Origin: CAYOUV01 sp963790075
GTDB lineage: Bacteria; Chloroflexota; Anaerolineae; Anaerolineales; Villigracilaceae
Length of the DNA stretch: 64,000 bases
NCBI GenBank assembly: GCA_963790075.1
Contig: CAWBNG010000008.1
Coordinates: 310,001-374,000, forward strand
Reading direction: 5' to 3'
Part shown: one piece after another, positions 49,889 through 58,385 of the stretch
How positions within the stretch are numbered: the stretch's first letter is position 1
How the letters are laid out: each line of letters begins with the position of its first letter
Translations under genes and position numbers: made by a program
The notes under the pieces: generated by a model
Seen by the model: the letters and a program-made list of their open reading frames with translations, nothing else
What the model was told of the DNA's origin: nothing
Databases searched by the model: none

Positions 49889-51175
49889 TTATTTCTCCAG
49901 CATCAGCCGCGCTGCACGCCGACCGATCTCAACTGCGAAGTTTGTGCCCCGGTCCCAGGGATAGACCTGGCTCATGGAGGCGAAGTACAAGCCTGCGATC
50001 GGGGTTTGGATTTCCGGGATATTTTTCGAGTGGCCCACCAGCGGCACGGGCTGAGCGTAAGCCGTCTTGAAGACCCAGACTTTCTTGACCCAACTGCGCT
50101 CGAATTTGGGGTTGATTTTTTGGAAGGACGGCAGGAAGCGCTCCAGCAACTGCTCATCGCTCAACTTGAAATACTCGTGCTCTGGATCGAGGTAATCGCC
50201 CGCGTAGAGGATGTGGTCGCCGCTGAAGTGCTCGGGCGAAACGTAATTGGTATGCTCGACCAGCGCCAGGAACGGGTAGCCGGCCGACTTGGGCAGGTTG
50301 AACCAGTAATAACCCTGCTCCGAGAGCTGGTGTTTGAGCGATAGCACCATCACCACCGCACCCATCGACTTGAGCTCGAGTAGCCCCTTGAGATAATCTT
50401 GCGGGAGAGCGGGAGCCAGCCGCGCCAGCAACGCCGGGGAGGTGGTCACCAGCACCCGGTCGAAGATTTCGGCGCCGACCGCGCTGTGAAGCGTCAACCC
50501 ATCCGGTCCTGGCTGGATCGAGTCGATCCTGGTCCCGAGCCGGATCTCGACCCCGGCTTGCCGCAGGTTATCGGCCAGCAGGTCAGCAAAAGCCTGGAAG
50601 CCGCCTTCGAAGGTGCCCAAGCGCGTGGTGCGTGCCTTGAGCCGCGCCCACATCCAGGCCATGTTGACGTCCTGGTAGTACGGCCCGAACTTGCCGATCA
50701 GTAGCGGCTCCCACATCTTCTCGTAGACCTGGCGCCCGGCCCATTGGCGCATCCACGCGTCGGCTGTGAATTGTTCGAGCGCTTTCCAGTTGTTCGTCAG
50801 GCGCAAGTACAAGCCCACCAGCCCAAAGCGGATTTTGTTGAGGCCCCAGCCCAGGCCAGGAAAGAGCAGCGCCTTGAGGATCGAGTCGAAGGGGTACCAC
50901 TTGCCGTCGTGCAGCAGCACGGTGTAGGGACGCGGGAACAGGACTTTGTCTTCCAGGCCCAGCTCGTGGATCAGTCCGAGCATGTGTTCGTCACTGGCGA
51001 ACCAGTGGTGGTAGAACTTTTCGACGTACCAATCCCAGCCCGGTTCTTTAAAGCCCGAGGCTAACCCGCCGACATAATCGGCCGCTTCGAAGACAGTTAC
51101 AGCGTGCCCGGCTTTGCGCAGGTCGTAAGCGGCGGCCAGGCCGCCAAATCCCGCCCCGATGATGGCGATTTTCAT
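49889..51175 (-). CDS. FAD-dependent amine oxidase / protoporphyrinogen oxidase-like protein
   Basis: The 428-residue flavoprotein starts with the dinucleotide-binding motif KIAIIGAGFGGLAAAYDLRKAG, followed by TVFEAADYVGGLASGF, and ends with PIAGLYFASMSQVYPWDRG and GRRAARLM, the FAD-binding C-terminus of NAD(P)-binding Rossmann-like oxidoreductases. The central region resembles UDP-galactopyranose mutase/desaturase-like enzymes. The substrate is unknown. I start at 51175 with TGGAG upstream. It lies 73 bp after a flippase-like gene and may serve lipid or polysaccharide metabolism. Confidence 0.9.
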   Translation of the reverse strand: MKIAIIGAGFGGLAAAYDLRKAGHAVTVFEAADYVGGLASGFKEPGWDWYVEKFYHHWFASDEHMLGLIHELGLEDKVLFPRPYTVLLHDGKWYPFDSILKALLFPGLGWGLNKIRFGLVGLYLRLTNNWKALEQFTADAWMRQWAGRQVYEKMWEPLLIGKFGPYYQDVNMAWMWARLKARTTRLGTFEGGFQAFADLLADNLRQAGVEIRLGTRIDSIQPGPDGLTLHSAVGAEIFDRVLVTTSPALLARLAPALPQDYLKGLLELKSMGAVVMVLSLKHQLSEQGYYWFNLPKSAGYPFLALVEHTNYVSPEHFSGDHILYAGDYLDPEHEYFKLSDEQLLERFLPSFQKINPKFERSWVKKVWVFKTAYAQPVPLVGHSKNIPEIQTPIAGLYFASMSQVYPWDRGTNFAVEIGRRAARLMLEK

Positions 51176-51248
51176 ATGACTCCATTCACGGACACGCAGG
51201 ACTGCCGGGAGATAGTTTTTTCCCTTCAAGCCCTGTGTATTTTAAGGC

Positions 51249-52250
51249 TTAGGTGACTTCCGCTCGCAGCGAATCGCTCCAATGGATGCCTTCACGCGTC
51301 AGGTAATATGCGCCCAAAAGCGTGATCGGCAGCCAGAGTGCCACATGCAGCACCAGCGTGTATCCGGCCGCTGTGGCCTGGTTGACACCGTAAGCGATCA
51401 GCACGGCGATCCCCGGTGCGTCGAAAGTTCCGATGTAGCCCGGCGCGGACGGGATGGTGGTCGCCAGGTTGACGATACCGTTCATCAGCATCAAGGCAAA
51501 GAAGCTGACACTGAAGTTGAAGGCGTGCATCACGAACCAGTATTTGCCGGTCTCCAGCAGCCAGATGATGACCGAGGTAAAAAAGACCATCAGCACGTTA
51601 AGCGGCGAGCGTAGCGAAGCCAGACCGTCCAGGAATTTGTGCATGATCCCGCTGATATTTTCACGCAGGCGTTCTGGCAAGACCCGGTCGATCAACCACT
51701 GTCCAATCTTGGCAGTCACTTGCGGGAACATGGCCGCCAGTAGGAAGACGACCAGCGCGCCGATGAAAGCCACCGTGCCCCAGAAGGCTACCTGCTGGAT
51801 GTTACCGACGAAACCCGAGTCGCCCGTCAGCTTGGCCAGTTCTGGCAAATTAACGAAGACAAAGGCCAGCATGACCACTCCGTCGAAGATGCGTTCGACG
51901 ATGATGGTGGCCAGCGAAGCGGAGATCGGTACCTGTTCGCGCCTTTTCAGGACCACCGCCCGCAGTACCTCCCCGGCGCGCGCCGGGTAGATGTTGTTGC
52001 CCATGTAGCCGATGGCCACGATTGGGAACATCGCCCGGGTGGGAATGCGTTTGATCGGTCCCAGCAGGTAGTGCCAGCGCCAGGCACGCACCCAGACCGC
52101 CACGAAATAGACAGCGATGCCGGGCAGCAGCCAGATATAGTTGGCCTGCTGGATGGACTCCCAGAATCGGTCCAGCCGCAGTCCGCGCAGCGCCAGCCAT
52201 AAAAACAGGATGCTGATCAGCACCCCGACCCAAAATTGCCACTTTTTCAT
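51249..52250 (-). CDS. YbhN/AglD-like (UPF0104) membrane protein
   Basis: The 333-residue polytopic protein belongs to the lysylphosphatidylglycerol-synthase transmembrane / UPF0104 family, often linked to lipid flipping or glycosyl transfer. Signatures are WVRAWRWHYLL, NNIYPARAGEVLRA and the late SAPGYIGTFDA. About eight membrane helices. A TAGAAT box ends 7 nt before the ATG, suggesting leaderless expression, divergent from the redoxin gene. It precedes the FAD oxidoreductase gene by 73 bp. Confidence 0.9.
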   Translation of the reverse strand: MKKWQFWVGVLISILFLWLALRGLRLDRFWESIQQANYIWLLPGIAVYFVAVWVRAWRWHYLLGPIKRIPTRAMFPIVAIGYMGNNIYPARAGEVLRAVVLKRREQVPISASLATIIVERIFDGVVMLAFVFVNLPELAKLTGDSGFVGNIQQVAFWGTVAFIGALVVFLLAAMFPQVTAKIGQWLIDRVLPERLRENISGIMHKFLDGLASLRSPLNVLMVFFTSVIIWLLETGKYWFVMHAFNFSVSFFALMLMNGIVNLATTIPSAPGYIGTFDAPGIAVLIAYGVNQATAAGYTLVLHVALWLPITLLGAYYLTREGIHWSDSLRAEVT

Positions 52251-52257
52251 CGGCGCA

Positions 52258-52263
52258 ATTCTA
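52258..52263 (-). promoter_or_regulatory. -10 box giving a probable leaderless ybhN-like mRNA
   Basis: On the minus strand TAGAAT ends 7 nt before the ATG at 52250; no Shine-Dalgarno. Confidence 0.45.
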
Positions 52264-52343
52264 CCATTGCCCCGCCATATACGGGGGACTCAAGTCATCT
52301 CCAAAACAGGATGGAGTTCACCCGTGACTTTGATCCTGAGGGC

Positions 52344-52349
52344 TATAAT
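52344..52349 (+). promoter_or_regulatory. -10 box giving a probable leaderless redoxin mRNA
   Basis: Perfect TATAAT ending 6 nt before the ATG at 52356. Confidence 0.55.
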
Positions 52350-52355
52350 GAGCCT

Positions 52356-52865
52356 ATGGACGATTTACTGATTGGACAACCCAGCCCGGATTTTTCCCTG
52401 CCGGATTTGAACGGTTCAGACCACCATTTGAGCGACTACCGTAACCGGATCGTGATCGTCAACTTTTGGTCGGCGGAGTGTCCGCACGTCGCGCGGACCG
52501 ACGGGTCGATCCAGGCTTGCGCTGCGCAGTGGGGAGAGCAGGTCGTAGTGCTGCCGATCGACTCCAACAGCAACGAATCCGGTGAGGCGATCGCCGCTGT
52601 AGCCAGGGAACGTCGGATGCCGCTGGTTTTGGTGGATGAAAACCATCAGGTGGCTGACCTGTACGGGGCACAGACCACGCCGCACGTCTTTGTCATCGAT
52701 CCGCAGGGGATCTTGCGCTACCGGGGGGCTGTGGATGACGTCACATTCCGGCATCGTGAAGCGACCCGTTTCTATCTGGAAGAAGCTGTGGAAGTCTTGT
52801 TGGATGGGCGTTTGCCGAAAATCTCCACGACAGCCGGATATGGTTGCACCATTGTCCGCCTGTGA
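52356..52865 (+). CDS. TlpA/AhpC-type redoxin
   Basis: The 169-residue protein has a thioredoxin-like peroxiredoxin fold: GQPSPDFSLPDLNG, IVIVNFWSAECPHVART and TTPHVFVIDPQGILRYRG. Only one cysteine sits in the active-site loop (ECPHV), where resolving Cys would make CxxC, so it cannot act as a classical dithiol redoxin. A late Cys near the C-terminus might resolve it. No signal peptide, so it should be cytoplasmic. The longer frame to 52236 runs over the promoter and is not coding. Start at 52356. Confidence 0.88.
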   Translation: MDDLLIGQPSPDFSLPDLNGSDHHLSDYRNRIVIVNFWSAECPHVARTDGSIQACAAQWGEQVVVLPIDSNSNESGEAIAAVARERRMPLVLVDENHQVADLYGAQTTPHVFVIDPQGILRYRGAVDDVTFRHREATRFYLEEAVEVLLDGRLPKISTTAGYGCTIVRL

Positions 52866-52872
52866 TTCATGC

Positions 52873-52878
52873 TAGAAT
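52873..52878 (+). promoter_or_regulatory. -10 box giving a probable leaderless cNMP/bPH mRNA
   Basis: TAGAAT ends 6 nt before the GTG at 52885; no Shine-Dalgarno. Confidence 0.5.
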
Positions 52879-52884
52879 AAACTC

Positions 52885-54540
52885 GTGGTTGACCGATCCC
52901 AGAAAATTGCTTTTCTCAAGAAAATCCACCTGTTCCATGGTATGTCGGATGAACGCCTGGACAGGATTACGGATGATTTGAATGAACTCAGCTTTGACAG
53001 CCAGGAGGTTCTGTTCGAACGTGGCAGCCTGGCTGATTCGTTCTTCCTGATTTACTCCGGGGGCGTGACAGTCAAGCGATCCGATGCGGGCAAGGAAGTC
53101 ATCCTGGGGAAATTGTTTCCGGGAGATTATTTTGGCGAAGAAGCCCTCTTAAGCGGAGGCAAGCGTTCGGCCACAATCGAAGTTAATGAAGGGACGGTTT
53201 TGTTTGCGCTCAACAAGGAAACCTTCGCCAATTTGTATAAGACGGTGCCGAACTTGCGCTCGGTATTGCGCCTGGTGGTGCGCAGCCGCCAGTTGAATCG
53301 CAAACTGCGTTTCAACTGGCTCGAAAAGGATGAGGTGGTTTATCTGCTGACCAGCAAACACCAGATCCTGCTGTATCAGAACATGATCGGTCCGATTTTA
53401 GCGTTCTTGCTCCCGCTGATGCTGACGATTTTGTATCTGGCTACGGAGAGCATCGTCATGCTGACCCTGGCTGTTTTGTTGTTGCTGGCTGACATCTTAT
53501 GGGGAATATGGAATTATATCGATTGGAGCAATGATTATTACATCATCACCAATCGCCGCGTGGTGTGGGTCGAGAAGGTGATTGGCCTGTATGACAGCCG
53601 GCAGGAAGCCCCGCTGATAATGGTTTTGCCGGTCGCAGTCGCCACGGGGCAGCTTGGCCGCATTCTGGATTTTGGCGATGTGATCGTTCGCACTTACACC
53701 AGCCGGATCGTGTTCCACTACACACCCAGTCCCAGTCAGGTGGCAGCCATGGTGGAGGAATACCGCGGACGCGCGCAGGCCGTGGTCAAGGAAGCAGAAG
53801 TGGATGCCATGAAGGGAGCGATCCGCCGCAAGCTGGGCCTGGAGAAACCAGCGCAACCAGATGAACCCCCACCAGCGCCGATCGTGAATCCAAAGGTCAA
53901 AGCAAGCCTGCCTCGCGTGTTGTTGACTCGCTTGGTTCAGTTGCGAACGGAGGAAGGGGATACAATCACTTACCGCAGGCATTGGTACGTATTATTTCAA
54001 CAGACCTGGAAGCCCTTTATGTTTATAATCCTCGACTTGATCCTGATGGGCTTTAATACTTTTGGATACAGCGGACACAGTCAGGTCACGTATGCGATTG
54101 TTCTCTTTACGGTCTTTATCATTTTGGGGCTGTGGTTCATCTACGACCTCGTGGACTGGCGCAACGACCGCTTTGAAGTCACCTCGGAGCAGATTGTTGA
54201 CCTGGATAAAAAACCACTCGGAACGGAAGATCGCAAGTCTGCCAAGCTGGAGGATATTTTAACTGTAGAGTACAAGCGGATTGGCGTCTCTGGCGTCATG
54301 TTCAACTATGGCACAGTTTATATCACGGTTGGCACCACGGTCTTTACCTTTGACGACGTTCATGATCCGGCTGCGGTCCAGCAGGAAATCGAACAACGCC
54401 GGAATGCCCGCATCCTCGGTAAACACGAATTGGAAGCTTCACAAGAACGCGAGCGTATGGCCGAGTGGCTGGCGACATACCACCGCAGTACCAAAGAATT
54501 CGGTTCGTTTGACGATTCCAACCAACAGAATCCGGAGTAA
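52885..54540 (+). CDS. Cyclic-nucleotide-binding domain fused to two membrane PH-like units
   Basis: The 551-residue protein has an N-terminal cNMP-binding domain (about 8-130; FFLIYSGGVTVKR, LFPGDYFGEEALLSGGKRSATIEV in outline). Two units follow, each with a pair of membrane helices and a beta-rich bPH-like domain (NDYYIITNRRVVWVEKVIG at about 210; NDRFEVTSEQIVDLDKKPLG at about 425). The phosphate-binding Arg of the CAP-type pocket appears as KRSAT. A membrane effector gated by cAMP or another ligand is plausible. GTG start with no ribosome binding site. Confidence 0.88.
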   Translation: MVDRSQKIAFLKKIHLFHGMSDERLDRITDDLNELSFDSQEVLFERGSLADSFFLIYSGGVTVKRSDAGKEVILGKLFPGDYFGEEALLSGGKRSATIEVNEGTVLFALNKETFANLYKTVPNLRSVLRLVVRSRQLNRKLRFNWLEKDEVVYLLTSKHQILLYQNMIGPILAFLLPLMLTILYLATESIVMLTLAVLLLLADILWGIWNYIDWSNDYYIITNRRVVWVEKVIGLYDSRQEAPLIMVLPVAVATGQLGRILDFGDVIVRTYTSRIVFHYTPSPSQVAAMVEEYRGRAQAVVKEAEVDAMKGAIRRKLGLEKPAQPDEPPPAPIVNPKVKASLPRVLLTRLVQLRTEEGDTITYRRHWYVLFQQTWKPFMFIILDLILMGFNTFGYSGHSQVTYAIVLFTVFIILGLWFIYDLVDWRNDRFEVTSEQIVDLDKKPLGTEDRKSAKLEDILTVEYKRIGVSGVMFNYGTVYITVGTTVFTFDDVHDPAAVQQEIEQRRNARILGKHELEASQERERMAEWLATYHRSTKEFGSFDDSNQQNPE

Positions 54541-54606
54541 GTTTGCTTGACGTAGGGCAGTCTGAATCGGTACAATCAAGCAACCATTTCCGTTAGAGGT
54601 AATTCA

Positions 54607-55113
54607 ATGGCACTCCGTACAATTGTCACCCTGCCGGACGAAGTCCTGAAGCGCAAGGCGCATGCAGTGACCAAGTTCGACGAGAAATTACAAGCCTTGA
54701 TCGATGACATGATCGAGACCATGCGCGCTGCCCCTGGGGTCGGCCTGGCTGCCCCGCAGGTAGCTGTTTCGGAACGCGTGATCGTGGTCGAGTATCCCGA
54801 AAATGAAGAAGACGAAGAGGCCGAGCCAAAGTTATACGTGCTGGTCAACCCGGAGATCGTCAAAGCCTCCAACGAGACAATCGTTGGCGTTGAAGGTTGT
54901 CTCTCGATCCCGAACATCGTCGGCGAGGTGGAACGCACGCAGGCCATCACGGTCAAAGGCCGGAATCGACATGGGCAGCCCGTGCGGCTCAAACTTAAGG
55001 ACTGGACAGCGCGAATCTTCCAGCACGAGATCGATCATGTGAACGGCGTACTGTTCACCGATCGGGCGACCCAGGTCTGGGTGCCGGAGGAGCCGGTCGA
55101 AGACAGAGTGTAG
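54607..55113 (+). CDS. def: Peptide deformylase
   Basis: This metalloenzyme removes the formyl group from nascent N-terminal Met. The 168-residue product has all three motifs: GVGLAAPQV, EGCLSIP and QHEIDHVNG (metal ligands Cys and two His). An acidic insertion (NEEDEEAEPK) lies between motifs 1 and 2. AGAGG precedes the ATG; a TACAAT box is about 30 nt upstream. It precedes recF by 30 bp. Confidence 0.96.
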   Translation: MALRTIVTLPDEVLKRKAHAVTKFDEKLQALIDDMIETMRAAPGVGLAAPQVAVSERVIVVEYPENEEDEEAEPKLYVLVNPEIVKASNETIVGVEGCLSIPNIVGEVERTQAITVKGRNRHGQPVRLKLKDWTARIFQHEIDHVNGVLFTDRATQVWVPEEPVEDRV

Positions 55114-55143
55114 CTGCGGATCGCGATCCGCTTACAGAATTGC

Positions 55144-56370
55144 ATGTATCTTAAACATCTTTCTCTAACCAACTTTCGTAACTTCGCCCGCCTGGACCTC
55201 GATATACCAAGGCGGGTTGTTGTGCTAGTGGGGGATAACGCCCAGGGGAAGACCAGCCTGCTGGAAGCGGTTTACTTCCTGGCAGCTTTTACTTCCTTCC
55301 AGACGCATGCCGACCGGCAACTGGTTAATTTTTTGGCCACCCGCGAGAATCTCGCAGTGGGGCGCCTGGTAGCTGATTACCAGCGGGGCAGTTCCAGCCA
55401 TCGCCTGGAAGTACGCCTGATCCTGGAGCCAACTGGCATCAACGGCAAGCGGCTGCGCAAGGAAGTGCTGCTGGATGGCGTCAAACGCCAGATGGGCGAT
55501 GTGATCGGCCATTTCAATGCAGTCATCTTTGTGCCGCAGATGTCCCAGATCGTCGAAGGTGGACCGGACGAGCGCCGCCGCTATCTCAATCTGGCGCTGG
55601 CGCAGACCATCCCATCCTACGCGCGGGCTCTGAGCGAATACAGCCAGGCGCTCAGTCAGCGGAATGCTTTGCTGAAGCTGCTAAGCGAGCGCGGCGGGGA
55701 CCCGGGTCAGCTTGGGGTGTGGGACGAGACTCTGACCCGTCTCGGAGCGCAGATCATATTGTGGCGCATCCAGGCTGTGCAAGAGCTGGAACGGTTGGCC
55801 GCGCGGGTCCACCATCAATTAACGCGCGGGAAAGAAGTGCTGCGTCTGGCTTACCAGCCGGCTTTCGATCCGCTGCCAGACCCGCAGGGTCAATTTGCCC
55901 TGCCGCTCGACACACCGGTTGACCGGTCCGGGCTGGAGTTGGAGGAAATCCGGCGAGGATTCCTGGAGCGACTGGAGCAACTGCGTGGTGAGGAGATCGC
56001 CCGCGGCGTGACTACGATCGGTCCGCACCGGGACGAGTTGCGCTTCCTGAGCAACAGTATTGACCTGGGCGATTACGGCTCGCGCGGACAGATGCGTACC
56101 GCCCTGCTCTCGCTCAAACTGGCGGAGGTGCAGTGGATGAAAGCCGCGACAGGCCAGTGGCCGGTCATCCTGTTGGATGAAGTCATGGCCGAGTTGGATC
56201 TACAACGCCGTGCCGATCTTTTGAATTATCTGGGGGAGAGCGAACAGGTATTATTGACCACGACCGACTTGAGCTTGTTCACTCCTGAATTTTCCGGTCA
56301 GGCTGAAATCTGGCAAGTCCGGGCCGGGACCGTTCAAACCAGGGAACGTTCTGCAAAGGAGGAAAATTAA
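55144..56370 (+). CDS. recF: DNA replication and repair protein RecF
   Basis: RecF is an SMC-like ATPase that loads RecA at gapped DNA. The 408-residue product begins MYLKHLSLTNFRNFARLDLD, with Walker A GDNAQGKTS (about 30-38), the signature ARGVTTIGPHRDELRF, SRGQMRTALLSLKLAE and Walker B PVILLDEVMAELD. All motifs are intact. recF is usually next to dnaN and gyrB, which are absent here. Its TAA overlaps the cupin ATG (TAATG). Confidence 0.96.
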   Translation: MYLKHLSLTNFRNFARLDLDIPRRVVVLVGDNAQGKTSLLEAVYFLAAFTSFQTHADRQLVNFLATRENLAVGRLVADYQRGSSSHRLEVRLILEPTGINGKRLRKEVLLDGVKRQMGDVIGHFNAVIFVPQMSQIVEGGPDERRRYLNLALAQTIPSYARALSEYSQALSQRNALLKLLSERGGDPGQLGVWDETLTRLGAQIILWRIQAVQELERLAARVHHQLTRGKEVLRLAYQPAFDPLPDPQGQFALPLDTPVDRSGLELEEIRRGFLERLEQLRGEEIARGVTTIGPHRDELRFLSNSIDLGDYGSRGQMRTALLSLKLAEVQWMKAATGQWPVILLDEVMAELDLQRRADLLNYLGESEQVLLTTTDLSLFTPEFSGQAEIWQVRAGTVQTRERSAKEEN

Positions 56371-56735
56371 TGTCCGTCAAACATACTACCGAAGTCGAAG
56401 TGAATGAAGTCGCTGCCGGTAAGGATACGACCATCCAGGTGTTGATTTCAGCGCAAGAAGGCCCAAATTTTGCCATGCGAAAATTTTCGATGAAGTCGGG
56501 CGGCGGCATGCCGCGCCATACCAATACGGTCGAGCACGAGCAGTATGTGCTCAACGGGCATGCCAAAATCGGCGTCGAGGAGCAGGTGTATGAAGTCAAG
56601 CCGGGGGATGTGGTTTTTATTCCCGAAGGTGCACCGCATTGGTACGAGAATGTCGGGGACGAGGTTTTTGAATTCCTGTGCATCATCCCCAACAAAAAAG
56701 ACGTGATCACGATCTTGGATGAAAATAACTGCTGA
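56370..56735 (+). CDS. Single-domain cupin protein
   Basis: The 121-residue product is a cupin with GGGMPRHTNTVEHEQYVLNG (metal ligands His, His, Glu) and PGDVVFIPEGAPHWYENVG (final His). It could be a small metalloenzyme or ligand binder; the substrate is unknown. Translation is coupled to recF by TAATG, with GGAGG just upstream. A clear terminator follows. Confidence 0.92.
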   Translation: MSVKHTTEVEVNEVAAGKDTTIQVLISAQEGPNFAMRKFSMKSGGGMPRHTNTVEHEQYVLNGHAKIGVEEQVYEVKPGDVVFIPEGAPHWYENVGDEVFEFLCIIPNKKDVITILDENNC

Positions 56736-56740
56736 TGAAA

Positions 56741-56766
56741 CGGGAGCGACCATTTGGTCGCTCCCG
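56741..56766. terminator. Bidirectional terminator after the cupin gene
   Basis: Perfect 11-bp arms (CGGGAGCGACC and complement), 4-nt loop, between convergent genes; GTTTATAAAGG follows. Confidence 0.85.
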
Positions 56767-56769
56767 GGT

Positions 56770-57480
56770 TTATAAAGGTTTTTTGGTTGGAATTCCTGGT
56801 TTGCGCGGATAGCCCGGCGGCGCGGCCGCGATTTTGTCGACCAGGATCAGGTAGCGCTCCTCCACCACGCCCGGCAGGGTCAATGGGAGCAGCTGGCGGA
56901 CATGCCCGCCCAGCACTTTGATCGCATTCTCCGCAGCGTGCACTTCAGCCGGCCCGCTCTCGCCTTTCTGGACCAGCATCGCCCCTCCAACCCGCACCAG
57001 TGGGAGCAGGTATTCCGATAACACGCGCAAATTTGCCACCGCGCGCGCCACTGCCCAGTCGTATTTCTCGCGGTGCTCAGGCTGCTGGCCGAGTTCCTCG
57101 GCGCGAGCCTGGATGACCTGCGTGTTCTCCAGACCGAGTTTATTGACCATGTGCTGGCAAAACTTGACTTTCTTGCCAACCAACTCGACCAGAGTCAGGT
57201 GCATGGCTGGATAAATGATCTTGAGCGGAATACCGGGGAAGCCGGCGCCGGTGCCGATATCGACCAGCCGGTTGGGAGGGTTGGCCTTCCAGGCCAGTAC
57301 GCAGGAGAGCGAATCGAGAAAATGTTTGGTGCGGATGCCCTGCTCGTCGCGGATGGCGGTCAGGTTGAATTGCTGGTTCCATTCGAGCAATTCGCGCTCG
57401 TAGTTGATCAACGCCACAATCTGCCATCCAGTCAGATGGATGCCAAACAGGGTTTGCGCCTCGCGCACCAATTTTTCCAT
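56770..57480 (-). CDS. rsmG: 16S rRNA (guanine-N7)-methyltransferase RsmG
   Basis: RsmG (GidB) methylates G527 of 16S rRNA. The 236-residue product has the Rossmann motif RLVDIGTGAGFPGIPLKI (in outline), LVELVGKKVKFCQHM and DWAVARAVANLRVLSEYLLPL, family hallmarks. The ATG at 57480 is preceded by TATAAT at 9 nt, so it may be near-leaderless. It is followed closely by a terminator and lies downstream of panC by 33 bp on the same strand. Confidence 0.95.
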   Translation of the reverse strand: MEKLVREAQTLFGIHLTGWQIVALINYERELLEWNQQFNLTAIRDEQGIRTKHFLDSLSCVLAWKANPPNRLVDIGTGAGFPGIPLKIIYPAMHLTLVELVGKKVKFCQHMVNKLGLENTQVIQARAEELGQQPEHREKYDWAVARAVANLRVLSEYLLPLVRVGGAMLVQKGESGPAEVHAAENAIKVLGGHVRQLLPLTLPGVVEERYLILVDKIAAAPPGYPRKPGIPTKKPL

Positions 57481-57489
57481 GCCAGGGGA

Positions 57490-57495
57490 ATTATA
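57490..57495 (-). promoter_or_regulatory. -10 box of rsmG, near-leaderless
   Basis: On the minus strand a perfect TATAAT ends 9 nt before the ATG at 57480. Confidence 0.45.
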
Positions 57496-57512
57496 TCATT
57501 CGGGCCCTGGAT

Positions 57513-58358
57513 TCATTCCAGTACGAAGTTATCGATCAGACGGGTTTTGCCCACGTAAACTGCCATCGAGAGCAGCGCCTTGTCGCTGATCGAATTTAAT
57601 TCCTCCAGCGTGTCGTAATCCGCGCAGGAGACGTACTGCAGCTCAGCCAGCGGCTCGGAGGTGATGGTTTGCCCCACGATCTGGCGCAGGGTATCAGCAT
57701 CGCGTTCCCCGGCCTCGTAGGCGATCCTGGCTTTGCTTAGGGCGCGGTACAGCACAGTGGCGGCCTCGCGCTGTTCGGGATTCAGATACTTGTTGCGACT
57801 GGACAAGGCCAACCCGTCCGGTTCGCGCACGATGGGGCAGACGACGACCTCGATCGGGTAGTTCAAATCCCCGGTCATGCGCCGGATAACGGCCGCCTGC
57901 TGCGCATCCTTCTGGCCGAAATATGCCTTCTGCGGCTGTACCCCGTTGAACAACTTGGAAACCACAGTCGTCACGCCGCGGAAATGACCGGGACGCACGC
58001 TGCCTTCTAACGGCTGGGTCAGTTTCTCAACTTCCACCCAGGTCTGGTAATCGGTCGGATACATCACCTCAGGCGTGGGCGTCCAGACCAGGTTTACGCC
58101 CAATGGCTCCAGCAAGTGCAGGTCGCGTTCCAGGTCACGCGGATAAGCAGAGAGGTCCTCGCTTGGCCCGAACTGTGTCGGGTTGACGAAGATGCTGACG
58201 GCCACGCTGGCGCACTCTGCCTTGGCGCGGCGGACCAATGCGAGGTGCCCCTCGTGCAGGTAACCCATGGTGGGCACAAAGCCAACCGGTTCAGGGAGAA
58301 TTGCGCGGGCGGAGTGCAATTCGGTCAGATCGGTGACGATCATCATCATTTCAGACAA
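57513..58358 (-). CDS. panC: Pantothenate synthetase
   Basis: PanC joins pantoate and beta-alanine with ATP to make pantothenate. The 281-residue product has the nucleotidyl-transferase HIGH-like motif PTMGYLHEGHLALV, VNPTQFGPSEDL, VFGQKDAQQ-like (YFGQKDAQQAAVIRRM) and SSRNKYLN. A TTG at 58358 is supported by AAAAGGAG at ideal spacing; ATG codons 9 nt further in are alternatives. No panB or panD is nearby. Confidence 0.95.
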   Translation of the reverse strand: MSEMMMIVTDLTELHSARAILPEPVGFVPTMGYLHEGHLALVRRAKAECASVAVSIFVNPTQFGPSEDLSAYPRDLERDLHLLEPLGVNLVWTPTPEVMYPTDYQTWVEVEKLTQPLEGSVRPGHFRGVTTVVSKLFNGVQPQKAYFGQKDAQQAAVIRRMTGDLNYPIEVVVCPIVREPDGLALSSRNKYLNPEQREAATVLYRALSKARIAYEAGERDADTLRQIVGQTITSEPLAELQYVSCADYDTLEELNSISDKALLSMAVYVGKTRLIDNFVLE

Positions 58359-58385
58359 CTTCGGCTCCTTTTAAATCTGAATATT

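Noticed and set aside
49811..50344. 177-codon plus-strand open frame
   Set aside because: It lies antisense inside the FAD oxidoreductase gene, with no start signal or recognisable domain.
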